64,000 nucleotides of DNA from Georgenia daeguensis. GTDB taxonomy: Bacteria > Actinomycetota > Actinomycetes > Actinomycetales > Actinomycetaceae. The DNA lies in NCBI RefSeq assembly GCF_039537705.1, contig NZ_BAABBA010000010.1, forward strand, positions 1 to 64,000, in the 5' to 3' direction. Below the pieces are notes generated by a model. It did no database searches. It worked only from the letters and a program-made list of their open reading frames with translations, and was not told where the DNA came from. The first letter of the stretch is position 1; every line of letters begins with the position of its first letter. A program made the position numbers and the translations under genes. Of this stretch, positions 25,325 through 33,671 are shown piece by piece.

Positions 25325-27064
25325 TCAGTCGTTCAGGGTCGGCGTCGACGTGATCAGCTCGGTGTACGGCCGTGAGCGGGTGGGCATGAGGAGGTCCTTC
25401 GCACGGACCGAGCCGACCACGACGATGGAGTACTCCTCCGGCTTCTCGATGACCGGGAGGGTGGTGCGCCTCGCCTCCTCCGGAGACATCTCGAACAGCC
25501 AGCGCCACTCGGGCTTGACCTTGCCGTCGGCATAAAGCTTGCGGATCGGCTCGATCATCCGGTCGACCGGCTCCTGGCCGTGGTGGAACATGAACTTCTC
25601 CAGCGCGTGCTTGGAGAAGCCGCCCTCGTTCGCCAGCGGCAGGGCATGGGGCGGGGCCAGGAACAGCAGGCGACCCAGCCCGGAGAACCGCTCCGAACCG
25701 CCCAGGTTGGTGAAGTACCCGCTGCTGTTGTTGCCACCGCTGAAGGAGGCGATGGACCGCGCGAGCTGGGGAGCGTCCAGGGCGCCCTGGATGCTGATGT
25801 CCCACTCGCCGCTGGTGAAGAAGACCGACGCGGTGCTGTCCGTCGGCTTGTGGCCGAGCGAGACGTGGTACGGCTCCCAGGGGCTCTCCTCCTCATTCTC
25901 GGCGACGACGACGATGTGCTTGCGGGTGGTGCCGATCGTGTCCATGTCCATCACGCCGGGGTACCAGGAGCCGATGTTCTTGAGGGCGAACACGATGGCC
26001 CGGCTGATCCGGATGTTCACCTCGTTCTGCTTGCCCGGCCCGAGGCACGAACGGCCGCCGTTGATGCCGAGCTCGCGGGCGATGGGGCCGTTGACCACCA
26101 CCAGTGGGGCGTAGGCGCTGGTGGACATCAGCGCCCCGCGCGGCACCGGGCGCATGTTGGCGATGGCGCGCAGCGACGCCATGATCACCGGCATCTCCTG
26201 CGGCAGGCACCCGGCCATCGCCGCGTTGATCGCGACGGAGCGGACGGTAGCCTCGCCGTTGCCGGGAGGCAGCACGCACACGACGTCGTCGGGCCGGCCG
26301 TCGACGGCACCCATGAGGCGATCGACCGCGTCGCGGGTCGGCGGCCACAGCGGGTAGCCGTCGCCCCAGTCTCGGTCCATGAAGTCCTTGTTGAACTCCT
26401 CGATGACGGCGAACGCGTCGCCCGCCGCGTAGCGCCAGCTCTCCTTCGGCTCGTCCAGGAGCACCGACGAACCGTCCCGGGGCACCGTGAGGTTCTCGAT
26501 CACGTCGTCGACCAGGTCGAGGGTCTGCTCGACGGCCTCGTCCTCGGTGAGGTTGTTGTAGACCTTCGGGGCCAGCACGTAGTTCGGGTCGGGCAGCGCG
26601 AAGGCGCGTGCGCTGACCTCCACGTCGTGCTCGAATCCCTTGGAGGCCAGGATGACGGTGGGCTTGCCCATCCGCTCGATCTGTGTGGTGTCGTGGGTCA
26701 TCCAGGAGGTGCAGGAACCGCAGTCGGCGGTGCAGCCGATGACGGCGTCGCACTCCTCGGCAGCCTGCTTCACCAGGTCCGGCGGGCAGGGCATGGCTCC
26801 GCTGTAGAACTTGAAGGTCACACCCGGCACGCGCTCCTCGATGAGCCTGGCCGCGGTACGCAGGGCGACGTCGCCGTTGGCCTTGCCGTTCCACAGCAGG
26901 CCGATCGTCTTGTTCTCCAGGGTGCGCAGCCGGGGCGCGCGCCTGCCCGGCTCCTGCCCCCCGTGCCGAGCGGGCCGAGGATCGAGCACGTCGAGCTGGA
27001 CCGCCCCCTCCGGGGCCTCGCTCTGCTCGTGCTCGAGCAGGTTCACGCTGTGGTCGGACGCCAT
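25325..27064 (-). CDS. UGSC-family (seleno)protein homologue, Cys form, with long C-terminal domain
   Basis: A 579-residue protein starting at an ATG behind GAGGAG. Residues 50-180 carry IGLLWNGKANGDVAL and the motif DCGSC (Cys115-Gly-Ser-Cys118) followed by TSWMTHDTTQIE. This is the UGSC family, named for a Sec-Gly-Ser-Cys motif. Here all motif codons are TGC/GGT/TCC/TGC, so Cys replaces Sec. The remaining 400 residues include GDGYPLWPPTRDAV and a Gly-rich GINGGRSCLGPG segment and have no function I recognise. An encoded thiol pair beside a thioredoxin reductase fusion points to a redox enzyme. The reaction is unknown. Confidence 0.8.
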   Translation of the reverse strand: MASDHSVNLLEHEQSEAPEGAVQLDVLDPRPARHGGQEPGRRAPRLRTLENKTIGLLWNGKANGDVALRTAARLIEERVPGVTFKFYSGAMPCPPDLVKQAAEECDAVIGCTADCGSCTSWMTHDTTQIERMGKPTVILASKGFEHDVEVSARAFALPDPNYVLAPKVYNNLTEDEAVEQTLDLVDDVIENLTVPRDGSSVLLDEPKESWRYAAGDAFAVIEEFNKDFMDRDWGDGYPLWPPTRDAVDRLMGAVDGRPDDVVCVLPPGNGEATVRSVAINAAMAGCLPQEMPVIMASLRAIANMRPVPRGALMSTSAYAPLVVVNGPIARELGINGGRSCLGPGKQNEVNIRISRAIVFALKNIGSWYPGVMDMDTIGTTRKHIVVVAENEEESPWEPYHVSLGHKPTDSTASVFFTSGEWDISIQGALDAPQLARSIASFSGGNNSSGYFTNLGGSERFSGLGRLLFLAPPHALPLANEGGFSKHALEKFMFHHGQEPVDRMIEPIRKLYADGKVKPEWRWLFEMSPEEARRTTLPVIEKPEEYSIVVVGSVRAKDLLMPTRSRPYTELITSTPTLND

Positions 27065-27154
27065 GGGATTCTCCTCTGTGTCTGGCTGGAAGTCGCCGCC
27101 GGGGTGCGTGAGCAGATGCCTCTCACCCCCGGGCGTGCGTCGGATGGTCGGGCG

Positions 27155-27409
27155 TTACTCGACGCCGGCGACGATGACCTCGTTGGTGGTGACGCCGTGG
27201 GCCCGGAGGCCCTCGACGAGGAACGACTGGAGCATCTCCGGCGGGATGGAGCAGGTGGCGCAGTCAGGGTCGACGCCCATCCGGTACTCGACGTTCAGCA
27301 CCCCCGCCGCGGCGTCGAAATCGATCAGCTTGATGTCTCCTCCGTCGCGCGCCACGATCTGGTTCATCGAGTCGAGGACCTCCTGCACCGCGGCATCCTG
27401 ATCACTCAT
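27155..27409 (-). CDS. NifU-domain (Fe-S scaffold-type) protein
   Basis: An 84-residue protein with the NifU C-terminal fold: VLDSMNQIVARDGGDIKLIDFD, then the Cys50-x-x-Cys53 site in DPDCATC and IPPEMLQSFLVEGLRAH. Usual NifU-C proteins bind an Fe-S cluster through CxxC for transfer to apoproteins. The gene follows the ATPase gene by 50 bp and precedes the UGSC gene by 90 bp. It is not part of an isc/suf locus, so it may mature or deliver metal to its operon partner. The clearest ribosome site is GGAAGGAAG before 27409. Confidence 0.82.
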   Translation of the reverse strand: MSDQDAAVQEVLDSMNQIVARDGGDIKLIDFDAAAGVLNVEYRMGVDPDCATCSIPPEMLQSFLVEGLRAHGVTTNEVIVAGVE

Positions 27410-27459
27410 GGCACTTCCTTCCTGTGGGTTCGTCTATGTGGGATTCGTCGGGACCGTCG

Positions 27460-28566
27460 TCAGCTCGGGCGAGCGACGACGTCCGTCTCCGCCGGTACCG
27501 CCTGAGCGGCCGACGCGAGCGCGTCCGCCGCGATGCCGGGGAAGTGACAGGCGGCGCCCTGGTCCGCCGTGCGGTGGTCCGGGAGCGACGGCTCCGACTC
27601 GGCGCACAGGTCTGTCGCGAAGGTGCACCGGGTGCGGAATCGGCAGCCGGACGGCGGGTCGATCGGGCTGGGCACGTCACCGGTGAGCAGCTGCCTCGCG
27701 GGACGGCCGGCACCGGCGCCGAACCGTGCCCTGGGGACGGAGCGAAGCAGCGCCTGCGTGTACGGGTGCTGCGTCCGCTCGAAGATGTCGGCCTCGGGTC
27801 CGTACTCGACCATCCGACCGAGGTACATCACGCCGACGGTGTCGGCGATGTGCCGTACGACGCCGAGGTCGTGCGCGATGAACACGTAGGACAGCCCGAG
27901 CTCGGCCTGGAGCTCCTGAAGCAGGTTGATGACCTGCGCCTGGACGGAGACGTCCAGCGCCGAGACCGGCTCGTCGCAGACGATGAGCTCCGGTCCCAGG
28001 GCGAGCGCGCGGGCGATGCCGATCCGCTGGCGCTGCCCGCCCGAGAACTGGCCGGGATAGCGGTCGAGGTGGTCCGGCCGCAGCCCCACCATCTCGAGCA
28101 GTTCGCCAGCGCGGCGCCGACGGTCGGTGCGGGCCACGACGTCGGGATGGATCTCCCACGGCTCCGAGAGAATCTGCCGGACCGTCTTGCGCGGGTTGAG
28201 CGACTCGAACGGGTCCTGGAACACCAACTGCACCTTGCGCCTGAAGGCGCGCAGCTCGGCGGGCGTCATCGTCAGGATGTCCTGGCCGCGGTAGCGCACC
28301 TGCCCCGAGGTAGGCTCGACCAGCCGAGTGATGGTCTGGGCGAGGGTCGACTTCCCGCAGCCGGACTCACCGACCAGCCCGAAGGACTCGCCCTGGCGGA
28401 CAGTGAAGGTGACGCCGTCCACCGCCCTCAGCGTCGCGGTCTGCCGCTTGCGCACCCGCCCCTCCTTGACGGGGTAGTGCTTGTGCAGGTCGACCACCTC
28501 CAGGAGCGGTTCCCCGGACGTCGCGCCTGGGCGGAGCGGAGCGGTGCTAGTCGCGATGGGAGACAC
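27460..28566 (-). CDS. peptide-type ABC transporter ATP-binding protein (DppF/OppF-like)
   Basis: A product of about 368 residues with Walker A GESGCGKS, signature LSGGQ-type FSGGQRQRI, Walker B LIVCDEPVSALD and the C-terminal oligopeptide-transporter tail with Cys residues that may hold an Fe-S cluster (SGCRFRTRCTFA...CH). I prefer GTG at 28566, because GAGGAGG lies eight bases upstream. The open frame extends to 28602. It overlaps the preceding ATPase gene by 20 bp. It forms the ATPase heterodimer with the product of 28547-29593. Confidence 0.9.
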   Translation of the reverse strand: MSPIATSTAPLRPGATSGEPLLEVVDLHKHYPVKEGRVRKRQTATLRAVDGVTFTVRQGESFGLVGESGCGKSTLAQTITRLVEPTSGQVRYRGQDILTMTPAELRAFRRKVQLVFQDPFESLNPRKTVRQILSEPWEIHPDVVARTDRRRRAGELLEMVGLRPDHLDRYPGQFSGGQRQRIGIARALALGPELIVCDEPVSALDVSVQAQVINLLQELQAELGLSYVFIAHDLGVVRHIADTVGVMYLGRMVEYGPEADIFERTQHPYTQALLRSVPRARFGAGAGRPARQLLTGDVPSPIDPPSGCRFRTRCTFATDLCAESEPSLPDHRTADQGAACHFPGIAADALASAAQAVPAETDVVARPS

Positions 28567-29593
28567 CGGCGACCTCCTCGAGTCGGTGGCAGCTGGCGGC
28601 ACGTCCCGGTCCGAGCGGCTGCGCGGGCGGCAGCTCCGTGCTGCACAGCTCGCTCGCCCACTCGCACCGCGGGTGGAACGGGCACCCGGACGGTGGTCGC
28701 ATCAGGTCGGGGGGCGAGCCCTTGATCGGGTGCAGGCGGTCGCGCTTGTGGCTGACGTCGGGGATCGAGCGCAGCAGCCCGCGGGTGTAGGGATGGGCGG
28801 GGCTCGTGAAGATCTCCTCCGCGGTCCCGGTCTCCACCTCCCGGCCGGCGTACATCACGACGACGCGATCCGCGGCCTCGGCGACGAGCCCCAGGTCGTG
28901 GGTGATGAGGATGAGCCCCATGCCGTTCTCGTCCTTGAGCTCGGTGAGCAGCTCCATGATCTGCGCCTGGATGGTCACGTCGAGCGCCGTGGTCGGCTCG
29001 TCGGCGATCAGGACGTCCGGCTCCAGCGCCAGGGCCATCGCGATGCTGGCGCGCTGGCGCTGACCACCCGAGAACTGATGGGGGTAGTCGTTCACGCGCG
29101 TGCTCGCCGAAGGGATGCCCACCCGGTCGAGCAGCTCGGCCGCGTGCTTGAGGGACTGCGCCTGGGACATCCCGCGGTGCACCCGGAACGGCTCACCGAC
29201 CTGCCAGCCCACGGTGAAGACGGGGTTGAGGGAGGAGTTCTGGCTGATCAGCGAGAGCCGGTCGCCCCGCACGGCCCGTCGTTCGCGCTCGGGCATTGTC
29301 AGGAGCTCCGTGCCGCTCAGCCGCACCGACCCGTGGATCTCGTGGACCGGCAGCTCGTTCAGCACACCGAGGACGGCGTGCGCGGCCACGCTCTTGCCGG
29401 AGCCGCTCTCCCCCACGATGGCGAGCGTCTCGTGCCGGCCCACGTGGTAGCTGAGCCCGGCGACCGCCTTGACGGTCCCGCGCCGTAGATGAAGGTCCAC
29501 CCGCAGGTCCCGCACCTCGAGGAGGGTGTTCTCCCCGGGGGCCGGCGCGGTCCGGGTGTCCGTGGCGCTCACGGCTCTGGTGATCGTCCTCAT
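28547..29593 (-). CDS. peptide-type ABC transporter ATP-binding protein (DppD/OppD-like)
   Basis: A product of about 348 residues with Walker A GESGSGKS, signature FSGGQRQRASIA, Walker B VLIADEPTTALD and a C-terminal Cys-rich oligopeptide-transporter motif (PSGCPFHPRCEWA...CH). The ATG at 29593 has GGGAG eight bases upstream. An upstream ATG at 29608 lacks a ribosome site. The gene sits three to 18 bp after dppC-like and overlaps the next ATPase gene, so translation is coupled. Confidence 0.9.
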   Translation of the reverse strand: MRTITRAVSATDTRTAPAPGENTLLEVRDLRVDLHLRRGTVKAVAGLSYHVGRHETLAIVGESGSGKSVAAHAVLGVLNELPVHEIHGSVRLSGTELLTMPERERRAVRGDRLSLISQNSSLNPVFTVGWQVGEPFRVHRGMSQAQSLKHAAELLDRVGIPSASTRVNDYPHQFSGGQRQRASIAMALALEPDVLIADEPTTALDVTIQAQIMELLTELKDENGMGLILITHDLGLVAEAADRVVVMYAGREVETGTAEEIFTSPAHPYTRGLLRSIPDVSHKRDRLHPIKGSPPDLMRPPSGCPFHPRCEWASELCSTELPPAQPLGPGRAASCHRLEEVAGVSHRD

Positions 29594-29611
29594 GTCCTGG
29601 TCTCCCATGGT

Positions 29612-30553
29612 CTAGTCCGTCTCGTTGGTGCGCCGGACCGCGTCCGCGACGAGGTTGACGGAGACAGCTGTCAGGGTGATGACGAGGCCGGGGAGCAGCG
29701 CCACCCACCAGGCGTCCCGGAGGTAGTTGCGCCCCTCGGCGATGAGGCCGCCCCAGGTGACGTCCGGCGCCTGGATGCCGAGACCCAGGAAGCTCAGGGC
29801 CGACTCGGCCAGGATGATCAGCGCGAACTCCAGGGTCGCCAGCGCGACGAGGGGTGGCGCGATCACGGGCAGGATCTGCTTCGCCATGATGCGGAACGGG
29901 CCACTTCCCAGCGACCGCGACGCCGTGATGAACACCCGTTCGCGGACCGCCAGGGCCTCGCCCCGGGCCACCCGGGTGAAGGCGGGAAGTCTGCCGATGG
30001 CGAGCACGAACATCAGCGAGGCCACCCCCGGGCCGAGGATGTACAGCACGATGAGGGCGAGCAGGAGCGAGGGGAAGGCGAGCATCACGTCGGTGACCCG
30101 CATGACGACGGTCTCCGCCGCGCCGCGCACGTAGCCGACCGTGGCGCCGATCATCGACCCGATGACTGAGGCGAGCAGCACCGCGACAAGAGCGATGAGG
30201 AGCGTCGTGCGGCCGGCCACGACGAGCCGGGCCAGGAAGCTCCGCCCCAGGGCGTCGGCCCCGAGCACGTAGTGCCAGCCGTGCTCGAGCGTCGGCGGCG
30301 TGAACCGCATGTCCAGCCTGGGGACGAGCGCGTCGGTGACGAACAGCGGGGACAGCACGGAGGACGCCAGGACGACGCCGAGGAACGCGATGCCGAACTG
30401 GGCCCCACGGTCGTGCCGGACGGTGTGTGCGAGCTTGGCCCGGAATCGTTCCGACTGCTGCACCTGCTCGGCGTCGCTCCCGGGATCGCCGCCGTGCAGG
30501 GCGGCGTCGGACGCCGAGACCAACCTGCGGCGCGGAAGGGCTGTCTTCAGCAC
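29612..30553 (-). CDS. peptide-type ABC transporter permease (DppC-like)
   Basis: A 313-residue inner-membrane protein of the BPD transporter permease class. It has an N-terminal cytoplasmic tail, about six helices and the EAA loop motif in ITASRSLGSGPFRIMAKQILP. I take GTG at 30553 as start, with GGAG six bases upstream and only one base after the dppB-like stop. A TTG at 30565 is an alternative. Together with the product of 30555-31475 it would form the membrane channel. It is the second gene of the operon that carries the UGSC gene. Confidence 0.88.
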   Translation of the reverse strand: MLKTALPRRRLVSASDAALHGGDPGSDAEQVQQSERFRAKLAHTVRHDRGAQFGIAFLGVVLASSVLSPLFVTDALVPRLDMRFTPPTLEHGWHYVLGADALGRSFLARLVVAGRTTLLIALVAVLLASVIGSMIGATVGYVRGAAETVVMRVTDVMLAFPSLLLALIVLYILGPGVASLMFVLAIGRLPAFTRVARGEALAVRERVFITASRSLGSGPFRIMAKQILPVIAPPLVALATLEFALIILAESALSFLGLGIQAPDVTWGGLIAEGRNYLRDAWWVALLPGLVITLTAVSVNLVADAVRRTNETD

Positions 30554-30554
30554 G

Positions 30555-31475
30555 TCAGTCTCCAAACCGGATCTGCGGGTTCACCCAGGAGTAGGCGACG
30601 TCGATGAGGAAGTTCAGGGCGATGATCGCGGCACCCGTCACCAGGACGACCGCCTGGATGACCGCGAAGTCCCGGGCGTAGATCGAGGTGACCATCAAGG
30701 TGCCCACGCCCGGCCACCCGAACACCGTCTCGACGACGAGAGCGCCGTTGACGACCTGGGCGAGCGAGAGACCGGCGACCGTGATGATGGGGATGGCCGC
30801 GTTGCGCAACGCGTGCTTGTAGACGATCCCCGCGGGCCGGACGCCCTTGCCGCGGGCGACCTTGACGTAGTCGGAGTCCAGGGCGCCGAGCATGGAGCTG
30901 CGGGTGACCTGCGTGAGGATGCCGGCCGGCCGCATGGCCAGCGTCATCACCGGCAGGATCCAGTACTGCCAGCCGGCGTTGCCCGACGTCGGCAGGAGGC
31001 CGAGCCACACCGAGAAGACCGCGATGCCAGTGATGCCGATCCAGAAGTCCGGCACGCTCAGGGCGGCGAGAGACATCACCCGGGAACCGCCGTCGAACAC
31101 GGACCGTCTGCGTGCCGCGCTGGCCGCGCCGACGAAGATGCCCAGAACGGCCGCGATGACGATGGTGACGAGGGACAGCTGGAGCGTCGCCGGGTACCGC
31201 GAGAGAACGGTGGCCAGCGCCGGCTCGCCGTACGCCATCGACTCTCCGAGGTCGAGCCGGACCAGACCCTTGAGGTAGTCGAAGAGCTGGATGTAGAGAG
31301 GCTGGTCGAGCCCGTGCTCGGCGTTGAACGCCGCGATCGCCTCCGGGCCGGCGTCCTCGGGGAGGTACAGCCGGGCCGGGCTGCCCGTGGCTCGCGCCAG
31401 AAGAAAGACCAGGATCACGATGCCGAACAGGCTCAGCAGCCCGTGGCGCAGTCGTTTGAGCACGAAGTACGTCAC
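30555..31475 (-). CDS. peptide-type ABC transporter permease (DppB-like)
   Basis: A 306-residue permease with the DppB/OppB N-terminus (YFVLKRLRHGLLSLFGIVILVFLL), the conserved RATGSPARLYL region, and the EAA loop YKHALRNAAIPIITVAG. I prefer GTG at 31475, behind GAGG. The open frame runs 43 codons further upstream but those residues look non-coding. It is the first gene of the minus-strand operon and has a good promoter about 110-140 bp upstream. Confidence 0.88.
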   Translation of the reverse strand: MTYFVLKRLRHGLLSLFGIVILVFLLARATGSPARLYLPEDAGPEAIAAFNAEHGLDQPLYIQLFDYLKGLVRLDLGESMAYGEPALATVLSRYPATLQLSLVTIVIAAVLGIFVGAASAARRRSVFDGGSRVMSLAALSVPDFWIGITGIAVFSVWLGLLPTSGNAGWQYWILPVMTLAMRPAGILTQVTRSSMLGALDSDYVKVARGKGVRPAGIVYKHALRNAAIPIITVAGLSLAQVVNGALVVETVFGWPGVGTLMVTSIYARDFAVIQAVVLVTGAAIIALNFLIDVAYSWVNPQIRFGD

Positions 31476-31590
31476 TGTGACCTCGCGGAGAAGTGGTTCG
31501 TGGGACTCGCTCTGTCGTTCAGGCGGCCCTACCGCCTGCACACCGACCCGGCTCTGGCTTGTGACCGCCGGTCCCTCGTGTTGGTGGTGA

Positions 31591-31618
31591 ACAGTACAAC
31601 TCACTGACCGAAAGTCAA
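31591..31618 (-). promoter_or_regulatory. Promoter for the Dpp/UGSC operon
   Basis: On the minus strand, TTGACT (31618-31613), 16 bases, TACTGT (31596-31591). This is close to the sigma-70-type consensus and about 115 bp ahead of the first start codon. Confidence 0.6.
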
Positions 31619-31641
31619 TGGGTATCGGAGCGCCTACTTTT

Positions 31642-31653
31642 TGAAAGGTTTCA
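31642..31653. promoter_or_regulatory. TGAAAGGTTTCA palindrome, IclR-operator-like
   Basis: A perfect 5+5 inverted repeat with 2-bp spacer, about 25 bp upstream of the -35 box of the Dpp/UGSC operon. It resembles IclR-type TGAAA/TTTCA half sites. Confidence 0.45.
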
Positions 31654-31794
31654 TATCCGGGATGCCATTGCGCCTGGAGAACTCCGTACCGGAAGGCGAC
31701 GCCGGCGGGGCAGCCGCCGGGGTCGCCGGAGCGCGCCCAAGGCGGGGATTCCGCGGATCCGATCGGGTTTGCGGGCAGCTCGGGGATCCGACAA

Positions 31795-31805
31795 CCACTG
31801 AGTGG
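31795..31805. promoter_or_regulatory. CCACTGAGTGG palindrome ahead of the hyi-like promoter
   Basis: An 11-bp perfect palindrome directly upstream of the -35 box. ACTGAGTGGAA is shared with the large palindrome before the P450 operon (46049-46073), so a related IclR protein may bind both. Confidence 0.5.
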
Positions 31806-31815
31806 AAACGAATCG

Positions 31816-31844
31816 TTGACCTATCTGGTCCGCACCGCTACCTT
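31816..31844 (+). promoter_or_regulatory. Promoter for the hyi-glxR-CoA-transferase operon
   Basis: TTGACC (31816-31821), 17 bases, TACCTT (31839-31844). The start codon at 31894 follows about 50 bp later. Confidence 0.65.
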
Positions 31845-31893
31845 CCGTTCACGCAATGAGGCACACCTATCACCTATCGAGAGGGCTGCGACG

Positions 31894-32739
31894 ATGCACC
31901 CGTCGAGGTATGCGGTCAACTGCTCCATCATGTTCACGGAACTGCCGCTGACCGAGCGAGCGCAGGCGGCCCGTGCCGCCGGTTTCGGCGCCGTCGAGTT
32001 CTGGTGGCCGTTCCGGGACGCCGTTCCGGGCGACGGCGAGGTCGACAGATTCGTGACCTCCGTCCAGGACGCCGGCGTCCAGCTCGCCGGCCTGAACTTC
32101 TTCGCCGGTGACATGGCGGGCGGCGACCGCGGCGCGGTGTCCTGGCCGCGACGCTCCCGGGAGTTCCGGGACAACGTCGACGTGGTCGTCGACATCGGGC
32201 GGCGCCTGGGGTGCCGGTCTTTCAACGCCCTGTACGGCAACCGCGTCGACGGTGCCACGGCGCCCGAGCAGGATGAGCTCGCGGTGGAGAACCTCGCGGC
32301 CGCGGCCCGCGCCGTCGCCGCGATCGACGGAACCGTCCTCCTGGAGGCGGTGAGCGGGACGCCTGCGTACCCGCTCAAGCTGGCGGGCGACGCGATCGGG
32401 GTGCTCGACCGGGTCCAGCGGGAGACCGGCGCCACCAACCTCGCGTTCCTGCTGGACCTGTACCACCTCACAGTCAACGGCGACGACGTGGGGGCCGTCC
32501 TGGACACCCAAGCGGAGCGGATCGGGCACGTCCAGATCGCCGACGCACCGGGGCGGGGCGAGCCGGGCACGGGAGGCATCGACATCCCCGCCTTCCTCGG
32601 CCGGCTCGAGGACGCCGGTTACGCCGGCTGGGTCGCGCTGGAGTACAAGCCGACCACCCGGACGGCCGAATCGTTCGGCTGGTTGCCCGCGCAGACGGCG
32701 GCCGGCACTGCCAGCACCTCGGAGAGGAAGCCGTCATGA
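31894..32739 (+). CDS. hyi: hydroxypyruvate isomerase-like protein
   Basis: A 281-residue xylose-isomerase-like barrel protein with the Hyi pattern: an N-terminal NCSIMFTELPLTERAQAARAAGFGAVEFWW, LEAVSGTPAYPL near the middle, FLLDLYHLTVNGDDV with metal ligands Asp and His, HVQIADAPGRGEPGTGGID and the final Glu strand ALEYKP. Hyi interconverts hydroxypyruvate and tartronate semialdehyde. The ATG at 31894 follows GAGAGGG. It overlaps the next gene by ATGA. Alternatives are other 2-keto-sugar isomerases. Confidence 0.8.
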   Translation: MHPSRYAVNCSIMFTELPLTERAQAARAAGFGAVEFWWPFRDAVPGDGEVDRFVTSVQDAGVQLAGLNFFAGDMAGGDRGAVSWPRRSREFRDNVDVVVDIGRRLGCRSFNALYGNRVDGATAPEQDELAVENLAAAARAVAAIDGTVLLEAVSGTPAYPLKLAGDAIGVLDRVQRETGATNLAFLLDLYHLTVNGDDVGAVLDTQAERIGHVQIADAPGRGEPGTGGIDIPAFLGRLEDAGYAGWVALEYKPTTRTAESFGWLPAQTAAGTASTSERKPS

Positions 32740-33620
32740 CCCGCATCGCCTTCATCGGGCTCGGCATCATGGGCAGCCCGATGGCCGTCCATCTCGCGCG
32801 CGCCGGGCACGACGTCGTCGGGTTCAACCGCACGCCGGAGAAGACGGCGCCGCTCGTGGCGGCGGGCGGGCGGGCCGCCCCGTCCGTGCGCGAGGCCGTC
32901 CGGGGTGCCGAGGTCGTCATGACCATGCTCCCGGACTCCCCGGACGTCGAGGAGGTTCTCGGCGGGGACGACGGCGTGCTCGCCCATGCCGAGCGAGGTG
33001 CGCTGCTCGTCGACTTCTCCACGATCCGGCCCGACGTGACCCAGGACCTCGCGGGACGGGCACGGGAGCGGGGCCTGGCGTTCCTCGACGCCCCCGTCTC
33101 GGGCGGCGAGGCCGGCGCCAAGGACGCCGCGCTGTCGATCATGGTCGGCGGTGAGCCCGCGGACTTCGCCGCGGCGCGGCCCCTGCTCGACGTCGTCGGG
33201 AAGACGGTCGTCCACGTCGGGCCGAGCGGCTCCGGCCAGACCGTCAAGGCCGCGAACCAGCTGATGGTCGCCGCGCACATCCAGGCCCTGGCCGAGGCCA
33301 CCGTCTTCCTCGAGGCGTACGGCGTCGACGTCGACGCCGCCTTCGAGGTGCTGGGAGGCGGGCTCGCCGGCTCCAAGGTGCTGACGCAGAAGAAGGCCAA
33401 CATGCGCGACCGCTCCTTCGACCCCGGCTTCCGGCTGCAGCTGCACCACAAGGACCTCGGCATCGTGCAGGCGGCGGCCCGCGAGGCGGGGGTCATCACC
33501 CCGGTCGGCGCCCTGGTCGGTCAGCTGGTCGGCTCCCTCGTCGCCCAGGGCCACGGCACGCTCGACCACTCCGCGCTCCTCAAGGGCGTCGAGCAGCTCT
33601 CCGGTCGCCAGTCCGACTGA
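32736..33620 (+). CDS. glxR: 2-hydroxy-3-oxopropionate (tartronate semialdehyde) reductase
   Basis: A 294-residue beta-hydroxyacid dehydrogenase with GLGIMGSPM (about residues 7-15), the substrate motif DAPVSGGEAGAKDAAL, and the catalytic Lys region GSGQTVKAANQ. It reduces tartronate semialdehyde to D-glycerate with NAD(P)H. Its start overlaps the stop of the hydroxypyruvate isomerase gene by four bases, the same pairing as in glyoxylate/allantoin operons. The symbol is by analogy, and 3-hydroxyisobutyrate dehydrogenase is a close alternative. Confidence 0.85.
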   Translation: MTRIAFIGLGIMGSPMAVHLARAGHDVVGFNRTPEKTAPLVAAGGRAAPSVREAVRGAEVVMTMLPDSPDVEEVLGGDDGVLAHAERGALLVDFSTIRPDVTQDLAGRARERGLAFLDAPVSGGEAGAKDAALSIMVGGEPADFAAARPLLDVVGKTVVHVGPSGSGQTVKAANQLMVAAHIQALAEATVFLEAYGVDVDAAFEVLGGGLAGSKVLTQKKANMRDRSFDPGFRLQLHHKDLGIVQAAAREAGVITPVGALVGQLVGSLVAQGHGTLDHSALLKGVEQLSGRQSD

Positions 33621-33671
33621 CCCCCCGGCGCGGCGACGGTGCCGTCCAACCACCTCCAGGAGGTGCCATCC

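Larger units (their letters stand above)
31476..31893. other. Divergent control region between the Dpp/UGSC operon and the Hyi operon
   Basis: No gene is seen in these 418 bp. It holds a minus-strand promoter (31591-31618), a plus-strand promoter (31816-31844), a TGAAA-GG-TTTCA palindrome (31642-31653) and CCACTGAGTGG (31795-31805). Confidence 0.6.

Noticed and set aside
26700..26750. Possible selenocysteine codon in the UGSC motif
   Set aside because: The codons read TGC GGT TCC TGC, so both positions are Cys. No in-frame TGA occurs in the gene.
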